A stretch of DNA of 13,488 bases from Larix sibirica (taxonomy: Eukaryota; Streptophyta; Pinopsida; Pinales; Pinaceae), in NCBI GenBank assembly GCA_004151065.3, contig NWUY0300014146.1, positions 47,579-61,066 on the forward strand. Reading direction: 5' to 3'. Position numbers and translations under genes: made by a program. How positions within the stretch are numbered: position 1 is the first letter of the stretch; the number at the start of each line of letters is the position of its first letter. Below the pieces are notes generated by a model that was not told where the DNA came from, did no database searches, and worked only from the letters and a program-made list of their open reading frames with translations. Below, piece after piece: positions 1 to 8,600 of the stretch.

Positions 1-81
1 GCATTTCCGAATTAAAGATAAAAAATTAACAATGGCTACCTTTTCTCGCTTACCACAATCTAAAATTGGTTTTGATCACTT

Positions 82-883
82 TTAGTGGAAGGGGTGGTCT
101 AATTTGTTAGGTTGTGCTCGAGATTTCGTGCAATCCCTTGCAAAGTGTGTATTCATGGCACATATTGCATTTGAAGGGAAAATTTCAGAATCTAGATCTT
201 GGTGGAAGATTTGTCTATCCATACGGAGTAGAATGGCCTCCATAAGACCTTTGTGCAAAGCCACTTCTACATAGATGTGGTCTCAGAATAGTGAGTCCCG
301 TTTGGCCTTTCTACTTCAATGAACTCCCCAAGTTGTCACTGATGTATTTCAGAGTTGATTTGTCTCAGAATACCAAAGGGAGGTGGACTAACACCGATGC
401 CAAGGTGATTCTTCAGTTGGTTTGAAATCTAAGGACTAGTGATTTAGATATATTCCTCTCACACCCATGAAATATGGCCAGATAGAGTCTGATGTATCTA
501 TCTTTTGTAGATTGAAACAAAATAACATAGTAACCCCTCCCACAAGCAAAGAATGAGGGTTGTCCTTGAATCTTAGGTTTCAAACCTTATAGAATCCCTT
601 GCTCCAAAGAGATATGTTGGACCATAAACCAATTAGTTACCTATTAAATCTTGTTTTGAGAAAATGATAGTGTTTTGTTGGGGCTCTAGGGATAAGATGC
701 CCAGGATTGTATTATGGTCTTTCTTCTTCATAAATCTACTTGTTGAAGAGATTGTGAAACTGCTTTGTTGTAGATTCTGGTGGATTTGTTGTTTCATGAT
801 ACTTAGGCACTTTAGACACGACTTGCTACATGACCCCTAAACACCTCGGATGAGCCTCCATTGTGAGGTGCATTGGCTTCCAT
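82..883 (-). pseudogene. Decayed LINE ORF1 (DUF4283 plus CCHC zinc knuckle), minus strand
   Basis: On the minus strand a broken protein resembles ORF1 of plant L1-type LINEs, an RNA-binding protein of the retrotransposition particle. A possible start ATG at 883-881 reads MEANAPHNGGSSEVFRGHV. Further on, scattered across frames, come DUF4283-like pieces such as GYYVILFQSTKDR and NLG-FIEVE. The open stretch 264-82 contains ALHKGLMEAILLRMD and QIFHQDLD. At 169-130 a knuckle of form C-X2-C-X4-H-X4-C is visible (PFKCNMCHE, then THFARDC), but a small indel splits it between two frames. Frameshifts and stops are many, so it cannot make protein. The family call is by motif recognition only. ORF1 faces away from the LINE endonuclease at 1602. 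Confidence 0.65.
130..169 (-). other. Zinc knuckle (CX2CX4HX4C) split by a frameshift
   Basis: Minus-strand codons give C-N-M-C-H-E in one frame and T-H-F-A-R-D-C in the next. Joined, the spacing fits C-X2-C-X4-H-X4-C exactly if two bases were lost between the halves. HFARDC is a very common ending of retroelement zinc knuckles. This is the strongest single anchor for the LINE ORF1 call. Confidence 0.65.
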
Positions 884-1400
884 TGTCTCCAATTTGAGTA
901 GGTGGCAGCTATTAGAGAGACTAATGTAGAAGTGACGGCTAGGGTAGAACCCTAGTTGTGATGTGCAACAAGCTGGCAAACTCCTCAACTCTCTTCATCT
1001 GTTGGGTGGTTAGTGTTCCAACCAACTAAGCTCTAATTGATCATTTAACAAAGAGTCATTTTTAAAAGACCTTACTCATACCTCCCTATGTGACTTTATA
1101 AAAATCTCTTTCTAAAAGGCTCTAACCTTGCCTTGCATTACATTCCCTATGAATAAAAAGATAGGGTTTTATCTTTCTATGATTACTACATTGATTGATA
1201 GTGCAGTTTTGATGTGCATATGTTATATAGGTATCAACATGATTAATAGACACGTCTCATTCGCTTAATGACATGTGAAAAGCTAGATCTTTTCACTTTG
1301 TAATTGTAGAAAGCTACAATGTAAATATAATGAAATATTATTTATATGTTATAATGTCTATTATTATATTATTATTATTTCTAATATTTAGATTCCAACG
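884..1400. other. Non-coding stretch, probable LINE 5' UTR remnant plus AT-rich DNA
   Basis: No frame is open for a useful length. Positions 884-1050, read on the minus strand, lie just upstream of the LINE ORF1 start and may be its 5' UTR. The minus strand at 1033-1022 reads GAGCTTAGTTGG, matching a pol III A box at 11 of 12 places, followed by tRNA-like sequence but no convincing B box. Positions 1330-1382 are very AT-rich with TAT runs. Nothing else is recognisable. Confidence 0.4.
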
Positions 1401-1600
1401 TTTTTTTTTTTTAATTTTTATTTTTTTGGGAAATGTATTTCGAGGAAAACCTCCCCGAATCTTTCCTTCATTTTGAAGATGGTATCTAGGGTAGACCTTA
1501 GATTCTTCAGGGCACAAGGATAGGTCAACAACTCATGAATAGATCATATATGGCTCATCAACTATCTATTCACTAAGAGAAAACATATCACAAAGTGGGA
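1401..1600 (-). mobile_element. tRNA-derived SINE relic, copy 1, minus strand
   Basis: The tail is the T-rich run 1401-1427, which is poly-A on the minus strand. Positions 1483-1600 align with 2650-2768 over nearly their whole length, with only short indels and roughly three-quarters identity by eye. That second copy carries clear pol III A and B boxes, so this is the same family. The alignment stops at the N base (1601), just where the B box should begin. Beyond the stop the sequence is LINE, so the tRNA-like head of this copy is missing or unrecognisable. It keeps about 45 bp of extra 3' body (about 1430-1480) not seen in copy 2. Confidence 0.6.
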
Positions 1601-1601
1601 N

Positions 1602-2624
1602 ATGATCTTATTAACCCCAAATTGTAGTGGCTTAGCTAGCCCTCCAAAAAGTCGACTCTTAAATGGGAAGTGGAAACTATTATCTTGATGTGATCCTTAA
1701 TTATGTCTAAAGGAGGGTAAATAGTCTAAGACTGGAAAAAGTCCCGAGGGGGATGGTATTTTATGCATATTGATTCTAGGAGAAAGTATGGGGGAGTTAT
1801 TTTTGGTTGGAGGAAAAGAACCTTATCCTAAGCTAACTGTTGGATGTTTTCTTCTAGTGTATGAACTATTTTGTACTCCTAGGACTTTGGGAAGGACATG
1901 ACTATATTCAATATTTGTGGGCCATAAATGACAGAGTTGTTTATTAGGATAAAATTTCCAGTTGGCAATGTATTAACACGGCTTAACAATAATCATGGAT
2001 GACCTAAATTTCTAATTGGGTTTTACATAGATGTGGGGCCCAACAACCTAAGTAAGCTCCCTATTAGGTTATTTCTTGAGAACTCTAGAAGAATAAGGTT
2101 TGGAGAAAGAAGAGATCAGTTAATGAGAGAATAACCAAAACACTAGACATGTTTTGATTGCTTGGGCCATGCCTTAAATAACCCATAAGATTTAAACAAT
2201 GAGTTACTTGTGGGGGAGACTCTGATCATCTTCCTGTTACTCTTGAATTGGATCTAGCTAAGATAAAACCTCTAATCCCATTCAAACTTAATATAGGGTG
2301 GTTATAGGAGGAATATTATACCAATAAAGTTAAATATATTTGAGTTCCACATGATATTTCCTCAAGGGAATCTCTTTCTTTATAGTTTGAACCAAATTTT
2401 AAAAAGGTAAAACATGTTTCAATCGAGTGGTATCTAGTGAAAAAAGCAAGAAATGATAGAGATCTTATAGATTCAGTGGAGGTAAAATTTAAGAGGAGGT
2501 TTATAATGGGGTTGGATTTGGATTCCTGTTAGAGGAATCAAAAGTAGAAGTAAACAATTTGTAAGAAAAAAGGATAAAATTGTTGCTTGACAAGGAAGCA
2601 AAGTGGAGACTAAAGAACAGATCC
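1602..2624 (+). pseudogene. Decayed L1-type LINE ORF2, endonuclease domain and linker to RT
   Basis: Motifs of the apurinic/apyrimidinic-type endonuclease of plant L1 LINEs appear in the right order on the plus strand, in shifting frames. They are: the ORF2 N-terminus MILLTPNCSGLASPPK at 1602-1649; NICGP at 1910-1924, standing for N-[IV]-Y-x-P; DDLNF at 1998-2012, standing for GDFN; a RLDRF-like ERITKTLDMF near 2125; and SDHLPVTLELD at 2221-2253, with the catalytic Asp-His pair. The linker towards reverse transcriptase ends with LLLDKEAKWRLKNRS at 2580-2624, similar to the region just before RT in LINEs. Sequence homology stops there, a few bases before the poly-T tail of the next SINE. Stops and indels are numerous, so it is dead. 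No RT domain follows. Confidence 0.8.
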
Positions 2625-2631
2625 TTGTTTC

Positions 2632-2846
2632 TTTTTTTTCCAAGTAGCATATCTTAGGGTAAACCTCAAGACGCTTAAGGGCACAATGTAAGGTCAAAAA
2701 CCACATGAATAGGTCAATATATCTCATCAACAATTGACTCATTAAGAGAAACATGTCACATAGTGGGATTTGAACCTAGGTGGGGAGGGTAACAACTTTT
2801 CCTCAGAACCAATTGGATGTGCAACCAACTCCGCCAGCAATTTCCA
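2632..2846 (-). mobile_element. tRNA-derived SINE, copy 2, minus strand, with A and B boxes
   Basis: Read on the minus strand, the element begins near 2846. It has a perfect pol III A box TGGCGGAGTTGG at 2836-2825 (consensus TRGCNNAGYNGG) and a perfect B box GGTTCAAATCC at 2776-2766. A body of about 120 bp follows, and it ends in an A-rich tail (T run 2632-2639). A tRNA-derived head, an unrelated body and a poly-A tail define a SINE. The gap between the boxes is 48 bp, long for a tRNA and suggesting a variable-arm tRNA origin or an insertion. I could not identify target-site duplications. It lies right after the LINE fragment. Confidence 0.75.
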
Positions 2847-4400
2847 AAAGCTAACTAGTGCAATCGATGCAGCTTGCTCTCTATTGAATCTTACATGATT
2901 CAATTTTGACACACCTGGTCCAACATCACTTAGAGTCTACAACCAACCAATGGCTCACCCAACACACAAGTGTTAACAACTCCTTATACTGGTGACAACC
3001 TCTCCTTTAGGGAAACTCAACAATGAACATCAAACTTTCAATCACGAGTCTAATGTGACACATCCATTGTTGAATATCGAACCATGAGTCTAGTGCAACA
3101 TAACCAAACTAGGGGTATGCATGCCTATATAGCGCTTACAACCATATGCCAAATTACGTTATGCAAATTTTAAACCTTGCCCTAAATACCATAGGACCAT
3201 AATGCTTTCATTTGTTGATTTATTCTTCCTTGTGCTCCTTTGAAGTCATGTAGATAATTGGCATCTCCATCTTTGTCATCAATGGTGTGCATCCTGCAAA
3301 ACAAACTTGTCTAATATTGGAGTGCCTAATTCCAACATGGACGAATCCTTCCAACATTAAATTAAGTGACTCAATGTTATTTCCCACCACATACCACTTC
3401 TCAAGAGCTACATGATTTTGACCCTTTCTCTGCAACCAAGAGCTCTTCCCTGTTTGAGGTAATCTGTCTTACACTTCTCTCATTTACAACTTGGTCAAAA
3501 CACATAAGGAGACACTGCACAATGCCCCTTCCCTCTGGATGTATTTCAGTCCTTACAACATTTGCTCTTTGTCAATTAAACACGACTAACCATTATGACA
3601 ACCAATCATTTCTTGTGTGACCAACCACACTTTTAAAAGACACTTTCACTACACCATGACCCCATTCTTGATGACCTCTATCTAACATCTTACCATAAAA
3701 TCTTAGACCTTCACTTTGAACTTAAGGTGTCGGGTAACACTAAACATGTACCCTAGCCTTTCTAGGAGGTGACATTACCATTTAAAAAATTTGCTAGACT
3801 TCATCTTTGGTTCCCCTTATACAATGACACTGTGGAGATTTGCATGACACCATGAGGCCCACACGACCTTAACAAGACAATATACACCCATCCATGATGA
3901 CTTTACATGAATATGATTGCAGGTTGTCGAATACGTTGATAGGTTTTTTCGGAATTAAGTACACTGAGTATTAATCGGTTTATACTTTATAGAAAAGATT
4001 AATATACCTCTCAAGGTGTTCCATGTGTTCAATTCTTGCTTCAAGGAATTTAGTATCAACCACTAAAGAAGACTATTCACATAGAGGTACTCTCTACTTG
4101 ACAATAATCAATACAATAACAAACTTATGTGATTAAATGCCAATCCCATACCCTCATACATGATAGAATCCAGTGGAAACGTTGCAATCCTGAAATCCNT
4201 ACAATCCTGCCCACCCAGAAATCCTGAAAACTTTTAAGTCTGCTGAATTCTGAATGGGATATGGATCTAATTTCTCTATATGAAGTCCGATGAGGTTGGA
4301 ACCAACTCTCAAACATCTTGAAACAATTAATGGTAATGCTAATTTTTTTAAAGTAAAACGATAGAGAAGGTAAGATAAAGGAGTGTCAAAAGGTCAGAAA
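2847..4400. other. Unassigned intronic stretch with weak coding signal on the minus strand
   Basis: Most of this region has no recognisable gene. The plus strand is noticeably C- and A-rich and G-poor, as if a transcribed or coding relic lay on the minus strand. A separate entry covers the best candidate at 3220-3550. Around 4180-4230 the motif aatcctg recurs three times within about 50 bp, next to the N at 4199. No terminal repeats or splice sites could be supported. Confidence 0.4.
3220..3550 (-). pseudogene. Coding-like relic of unknown family, minus strand
   Basis: The minus strand from 3435 to 3220 is open for 71 codons (containing NHVALEKWYVVGNNIESLNL) and ends at a TAA. An overlapping frame upstream, about 3550-3398, reads PEGRGIVQCLLMCFDQVVNE and has balanced, protein-like composition. 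The two frames overlap between about 3446 and 3398, so a single frameshift would join them into one stretch of roughly 110 residues. I do not recognise the family, and no domain motif stands out. It could be a transposon protein remnant or chance. Confidence 0.25.
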
Positions 4401-4620
4401 AGGTATGGTAAAGGAGAATGTCAAAAGGTAACCAAGGTGACAAACTCCTCAGATCTCAGTCCCCTATCTCTGTTTTGTCTTAAAGGGTCATTAACACAGA
4501 TAGGATGATCTTTTCCTATGGGTCCTAGCCCCTCATGGGCACTTTGGTGGGCCCGGAAACTTCCAAAAAGCATCTGAAATGTCACTGGAAATGACTGAAA
4601 TGCCATGGAAATGCTGCTTT
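4401..4620. repeat. Short imperfect direct repeat (21-bp period)
   Basis: Positions 4575-4595 and 4596-4616 are two imperfect copies of a unit beginning tgaaatg and containing tggaaatg. They lie directly left of the imperfect palindrome at 4621. The surrounding 4401-4570 is non-coding and of unknown origin. Confidence 0.35.
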
Positions 4621-4666
4621 CCGTACCATACGGCGTTTCCAGATTTTGAAACACCATATGGTATGG
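4621..4666. repeat. Imperfect 20-bp palindrome with 6-bp loop
   Basis: The left arm (4621-4640) and the reverse complement of the right arm (4647-4666) agree at 16 of 20 places, separated by a loop at 4641-4646. Three of the four differences fall at CpG sites of the left arm, where the right arm shows the TpG or CpA products of methyl-cytosine deamination. It may be the core of a decayed inverted-repeat element. No flanking target duplication was found. Confidence 0.6.
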
Positions 4667-4766
4667 CTGGTGGGGTTTCCAAGGTGTTTCATACCCGTTT
4701 CAGCATTTCTAGGAATTTTGGGTACTGGGATGTGGCCAAGCTAGGTGTTTCCTGCAACTTAGGCTA

Positions 4767-4803
4767 TAATTTAATAATAATAACATAATGATAATAATCA
4801 ATA
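4767..4803. repeat. AAT-rich microsatellite
   Basis: A run of degenerate taa/ata triplets (aatttaataataataacataatgata type) with no coding potential. It is simple sequence, probably polymorphic. Confidence 0.6.
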
Positions 4804-5843
4804 AGAATCCTAGTTGTATAGTTTCCAAATGTCATATATTATTCATACATGTATCTGTACCATGCAACTTAGTTCTTTACCAAATTTGTGATATATTGTA
4901 CTAAATGACCTTAAATGCTTGATAGGAATGAATTCTTAGTTTGGAGCAGGCTTTGAGCTGCTCAGAAATTGCATTTCCTCTTCATATCTTAGCCAACTGA
5001 ATTCTTGCACGTGTGTAACGCACACAGGAAATTTGTGGGAATCCTTTGCAGGTACACCATATTCAAGTGAAAAATTAATATTTCAAATTGGTTCTTCTCT
5101 GTTTTGTTGTGCTGCTTATTGATTCACAGCATTTCATGAATGTCTCTATTTACCTTTTATATGAAAGTTCTAGTTGTTTGAGGAACTGGAAATTGTTTTG
5201 AACAAAATGGCTTTCTTTGCTCTTTGTGCATTGTGATGGTATCTGCGCTTGTACAGTACTGTTTGTAATTTCACTTTAAGAGTAAGAGTCCAAAATAACT
5301 AAATCTTCCTCATTGAACTTTCATCAAAATAATTGATTGGGTGAGTTTTGTTAGGTTGTCCTGATAATAAATGAAAATCTAGTAATGCCGTGACATTTAT
5401 GCTAAAGTTACTGGGAAATGATATGGATATGGATCCAACAGATTTTGAAAAGTCAGGATCTGGATAAGGTCGGGAAATGGTAGGTACCAAAAATATAAAA
5501 ATATTTTTAAAATTTAAGAAAAGAGAGTTAAGAACCAAAAAATTCAGGAATCAAAGCACTAGAACTATAAAAGTTCTAGCCAAAAAAGTGAGTTCTCATG
5601 CATATTACTATTAGCTGTCCCTGTACCATCACTGATAATTTGATAAATTATAACCATCATTGATAATTGATGATTGTGAAGACCATTTCAGCATGAGCAT
5701 GAAGCAGGTCATAGCAGTGTTTTTTTGAGTCATGTCCACATGTCCATAATACCATATAAGCAGTGAATAGAGTGGTTTTATTGAAGGCTATGGCAGGACT
5801 AAGTAACAGTGTTGGTGAAGTGAGCAACAATGTAGCACATGAG
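4804..5843. other. Intronic stretch without recognisable genes
   Basis: No exon-like frame bounded by splice sites was found. A small perfect inverted repeat (8-bp arms, 5559-5566 and 5572-5579) lies here. Around 5420-5470 there is a gatatggatatggatcc motif cluster that recalls the GGATC-rich stretch at 6068-6190. Confidence 0.4.
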
Positions 5844-5950
5844 GATAGATCAGACCTTGACAACAGACCAAGACCATAATGATAGATCAAAACTTGAGAG
5901 CAGACCTCGAGAGCAGATCTTGACATAAAGATAGATCAAACCTTGACCAG
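5844..5950. repeat. Irregular tandem repeat with gatagatca core
   Basis: The core gatagatca followed by a cttga motif begins at 5844, 5881 and 5930 (spacings 37 and 49 bp). The middle copy contains an extra internal duplication of gagagcaga. The unequal spacing suggests slippage or unequal exchange followed by decay. Confidence 0.5.
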
Positions 5951-6067
5951 GAATGGGGTATAGGGTTTTGGGAATTTTTGATTAAACAAAGATTTTGGGG
6001 GGGATTAGTGGGTCAAAAAAGCACTGGAATTTTTGGTATATGTTTCATTTTCCATGGGATTTTTATC

Positions 6068-6190
6068 ATGGGATCAGGATCCATTTCCTTCTCTAGGGAA
6101 TCCACTTCCATGATGGATCCTGGATGGATCTTGCCCGATCTGGATCAGATCTGCAGATCATACACAAGGTTGGTGGATCTGGTAACACAG
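6068..6190. repeat. GGATC/GATC-rich cluster
   Basis: The stretch contains at least nine GATC tetranucleotides in about 120 bp, mostly as ggatc or gatct. This is far denser than in the rest of the window. It has no clean period. It could be a collapsed tandem repeat or part of an unrecognised transposon. Confidence 0.4.
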
Positions 6191-6338
6191 CATTTATGTT
6201 TCAGTTGGTAAATTAATTTAACATTAAGAGTTATTTCCTTCACATCTTATTTCCAGTTATTTAATGTGAACTTCAAAGTACTTTTGTAGCCAGAAATTTC
6301 TTGACACGTGTTTTGCATGGGAATCAGTAGGGGATGAG

Positions 6339-6433
6339 TTTATTGCTGTAAACTTGACAACGTTTATGGAATTCTGCAGTTTTATTGCTGTAAACCTGAC
6401 AACATTTATGGAATTCTGCAGTTTTATTGCTGA
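6339..6433. repeat. 42-bp tandem repeat, about 2.3 copies
   Basis: Two 42-bp copies (6339-6380 and 6381-6422) begin tttattgctgtaaac and end ggaattctgcag. They differ at only a few C/T or G/A positions, and a partial third copy follows from 6423. The low divergence implies a fairly recent duplication. It lies about 260 bp upstream of the CCCH exon, inside the putative intron. Confidence 0.8.
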
Positions 6434-6693
6434 TTGGCTAAGCAATGTTTTAACCATATATAAATAAATTTACAGATAGACAAACATATTTTTTGATAGG
6501 ATATTTGTATTCCTATGATTTTGCCAAGTTTAGTTTTGAGCTGTCCTTGCCCATTATAGCAGAAGCATATGCACCCAAAGGCTTATATTTTTTCTGTTTT
6601 TCTAATTTGTACAATAAAATTGCTCTAGTTGTTTTGACAACTTCATTCTGGCATTGTCAATAATACTTTCTTTTCATTTTTGCTTCGAATTAG

Positions 6694-7044
6694 GCTCCTA
6701 TAAGCCCCTTGTCATCTCCAGATGGAAAGCAACAACTTGGAACTGGTACCATGTATAGTTCATCGCACATGACTGATTCATCTTCAAGTAGCCATATGCG
6801 TGGTGTTCTTTCTCCCCATGTACAGGGATCATCTACAGCCATGGAACACCAAGGAGTTCATTTTCAGGTTGCTGCTCCACAAAGGGAGACGTTCCCTGAA
6901 AGGCCTGACCAGCCAGAATGTCAATATTACATGAAAACAGGGTATTGTAAATATGGCACAACCTGCAGATATGACCACCCTAAGGAGAGAGTTATACTAT
7001 CTCCTAGTTGCATGCTTAGCTCTCAAGGGCTTCCTTTACGACCC
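6694..7044 (+). CDS. Penultimate coding exon of a plant CCCH zinc-finger protein (ZFN1-like)
   Basis: The exon of 117 codons is in phase 0 at both ends. The acceptor AG is at 6692-6693 and the donor gtgagt starts at 7045. The reading begins APISPLSSPDGKQQLGTG, a Ser-rich linker. It then has FPERPDQPE leading into an intact C-X8-C-X5-C-X3-H finger at 6919-6978 (cysteines at 6919, 6946 and 6964, His at 6976) with the family's YMKTGYCKYG core. It ends at PLRP, just before the next finger. Plant ZFN1-type proteins usually have five such fingers in a 3 plus 2 arrangement, and this would be finger 4. The family binds RNA or single-stranded DNA and acts mainly in the nucleus or in mRNA regulation (known for the family, not shown here). 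Fingers 1-3 are outside the window. Confidence 0.88.
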
Positions 7045-7263
7045 GTGAGTGCTCCTTAATGGTCTGTTTTACTTTTTCTTAGGATAATGCATCCCTTCTA
7101 TGGGCAATTTCCCTGTACTTCCACAAAGGAGGTTATATACATGTTGGCAACTCTTTGTAGGTTGAAAAAGGTTCCAGTAGAGGAACAATTGATGGTGTTG
7201 CCAATTTACTGTGTTTTATCTCATTCTAACCTGTTATCTAAATACAATTTTTTCTGTGTTTAG
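7045..7263 (+). other. 219-bp GT-AG intron of the CCCH gene
   Basis: It starts with the strong donor gtgagt and ends with a pyrimidine-rich tract and tttag at 7259-7263. It splits the conserved PLRP/GQ lead-in between fingers 4 and 5 in phase 0. Reading through the donor would add only VSAP and then a TAA at 7057-7059, so intron retention would give a protein lacking the last finger. Confidence 0.85.
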
Positions 7264-7590
7264 GGCCAGGCAACCTGCCCATTCTACAGTAGGTATGGCA
7301 TATGTAAGTTTGGACCAATATGCAAGTTTGATCATCCGCTGACAGGTCCCGACAACAGTCCTGCAGCTTTTTCACCATCTGAACTGCTGACAACTTCATA
7401 TCCAAAAGGGTGTTCTTCTGGGGCACTTTTTCAGTCCACTTCTGAAGATTTTTCAGAGCAAGTTTTGAAAGCAACAGATCAGTATTCAAAATCTGAGGAG
7501 GCTTCCAGCTTCAAGCAGCAATCAACTGAAGAGGGTTCAGGGGATACATTGGCATCAAAATCTCCATCTACTTCTGATGCTGCTATTTAA
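7264..7590 (+). CDS. Last coding exon of the CCCH zinc-finger protein
   Basis: The exon gives 108 codons and a TAA at 7588-7590. It opens [18 protein letters not shown] and completes an intact C-X8-C-X5-C-X3-H finger at 7276-7335 (cysteines at 7276, 7303 and 7321, His at 7333), followed directly by PLTGPD. The [11 protein letters not shown] core is characteristic of the last finger of plant ZFN1-like proteins. The remaining 85 or so residues are a Ser/Thr-rich, low-complexity tail ending SPSTSDAAI, as is usual for this family. The frame has no disruption, so the gene is probably functional. Together with the previous exon, 225 residues of the C-terminus are visible. Confidence 0.88.
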   Translation, partial: GQATCPFYSRYGICKFGPICKFDHPLTGPDNSPAAFSPSELLTTSYPKGCSSGALFQSTSEDFSEQVLKATDQYSKSEEASSFKQQSTEEGSGDTLASKSPSTSDAAI

Positions 7591-8600
7591 TATTTCTGTG
7601 CAGAATAATTCAGGCTAACATTCAATTCAGTTTTGTTGTTGATTGCTTAGAATGTTAGTTGGAGCTAGTATTTACACACAGCTTTCTAGGTCCAAGAATG
7701 CCAAAAATTATAGACACCAATGGTTCATGCATTTCATTATTTTCTCCTTTTCAGTGTGAGCAGGTGTACTCCAATAAGGCTGGGACTTGAGCCATGCAGC
7801 CTTTGCGGTTTGCTTACAGGAGTCTTCTCTCTGTAGGTGCTACAATGTGTTTTTGTCCTAATGTCAGAAAAATGGAAGTCTGACATCTTAGTGTGGGAAT
7901 GCTGCTTTGTGGTTTAGTTTTACCTCTTATCTTTTTTCCTTGTCTTCCATCTTTTTTTTGGGGGACATGTGACTCCTTGAGAAGGTCTCTGTACTCTGAC
8001 AAACTGGAAACATGTTTTTGTCTGAAACACAACATCTTCCAAGGACAGAACTGAACTATTTTTGCGCCGAAGTTGAGTGAGTGAGCTTGTCAGCTAGGAA
8101 AATTCTTTACTGTCTACTATAAACATAGCTAATGAGCTAGACAGTCCAGTATCGTGCCAACCATTTGATTTCAAGTGTAATACACTGTACAGCATTAGCT
8201 TAATGGAACAGTGTTTCAGGATCTTTGTCTTTAATTGCTTAATGTTTTCAGCACAATTAAAAAGCTAGAAATTGATTATTTTGTAAAACTGGGAGTTGGA
8301 ATTTTCCAGTAACAAGTTTGAGAACTTTGAGAAGTAATTTGATCTAAGATTTCATTTTTCTTTTCCTTTGCAGTATAGTTCTTTTAATTTATAATAATAG
8401 ATTGAATATCTTTATAGTGTGATAGTTAAAAGTTTGGTTGTTTGAACCTGTTCAATTTTAGGCAATGTCATTCTGTTCTAATTAATGACGCTTCATGAAT
8501 ATGTCCGTGGTCATTGAGGTATTTTATTTGACCTTTCTGTCTATGAGTTTGGCATTGTCTTAAAATTATGGCTGCTTCTGAATAAATAATAGGTATTAGA
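7591..8600 (+). other. Probable 3' UTR of the CCCH gene
   Basis: The stretch after the TAA is T-rich and unique-looking and has no coding frame. The exact cleavage site cannot be fixed. An AATAAA occurs at about 8581-8586, and weaker A-rich signals occur earlier. The right end given is therefore only an outer limit; the true UTR may be a few hundred bases. Confidence 0.45.

Larger units (their letters stand above)
1..6693 (+). other. Putative very long intron (at least 6.7 kb) upstream of the CCCH exons
   Basis: The coding exon at 6694 is preceded by a pyrimidine-rich tract and an AG at 6692-6693, and opens in mid-protein with no start codon. Earlier exons must therefore exist. I looked for a plausible upstream exon (a third C-X8-C-X5-C-X3-H finger, or linker sequence followed by GT) and found none in 1-6693. 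The simplest reading is one intron longer than 6.7 kb, filled with LINE, SINE and short repeats. Introns of this size are known in conifers. The alternative is that the two exons are a fragment left by a partial duplication, with the left side being ordinary intergenic DNA. Confidence 0.5.

Noticed and set aside
4421-4788. Overlapping open frames on both strands (78 and 69 codons)
   Set aside because: They overlap the direct repeat and the imperfect palindrome, which by themselves keep both strands open; no domain or splice signal supports coding.
5008-5013. CACGTG (G-box) as a promoter element
   Set aside because: A single hexamer in the middle of a putative intron with no TATA box or gene start nearby is not enough to claim a promoter.
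5559-5579. Perfect 8-bp inverted repeat (ctagaact/agttctag)
   Set aside because: Arms are short, and there is no flanking duplication or second element end, so it is likely chance in AT-rich DNA.
5657-5926. 89-codon minus-strand open frame
   Set aside because: It runs through the gatagatca tandem repeat and shows no recognisable motif; it is probably a by-product of the repeat.
7238-7489. 83-codon minus-strand open frame
   Set aside because: It is antisense to the last CCCH exon, where constrained codons on the plus strand open the opposite strand by chance.
7814-8035. 73-codon minus-strand open frame
   Set aside because: It lies in the probable 3' UTR, has low-complexity Lys/Gln-rich composition and no motif.
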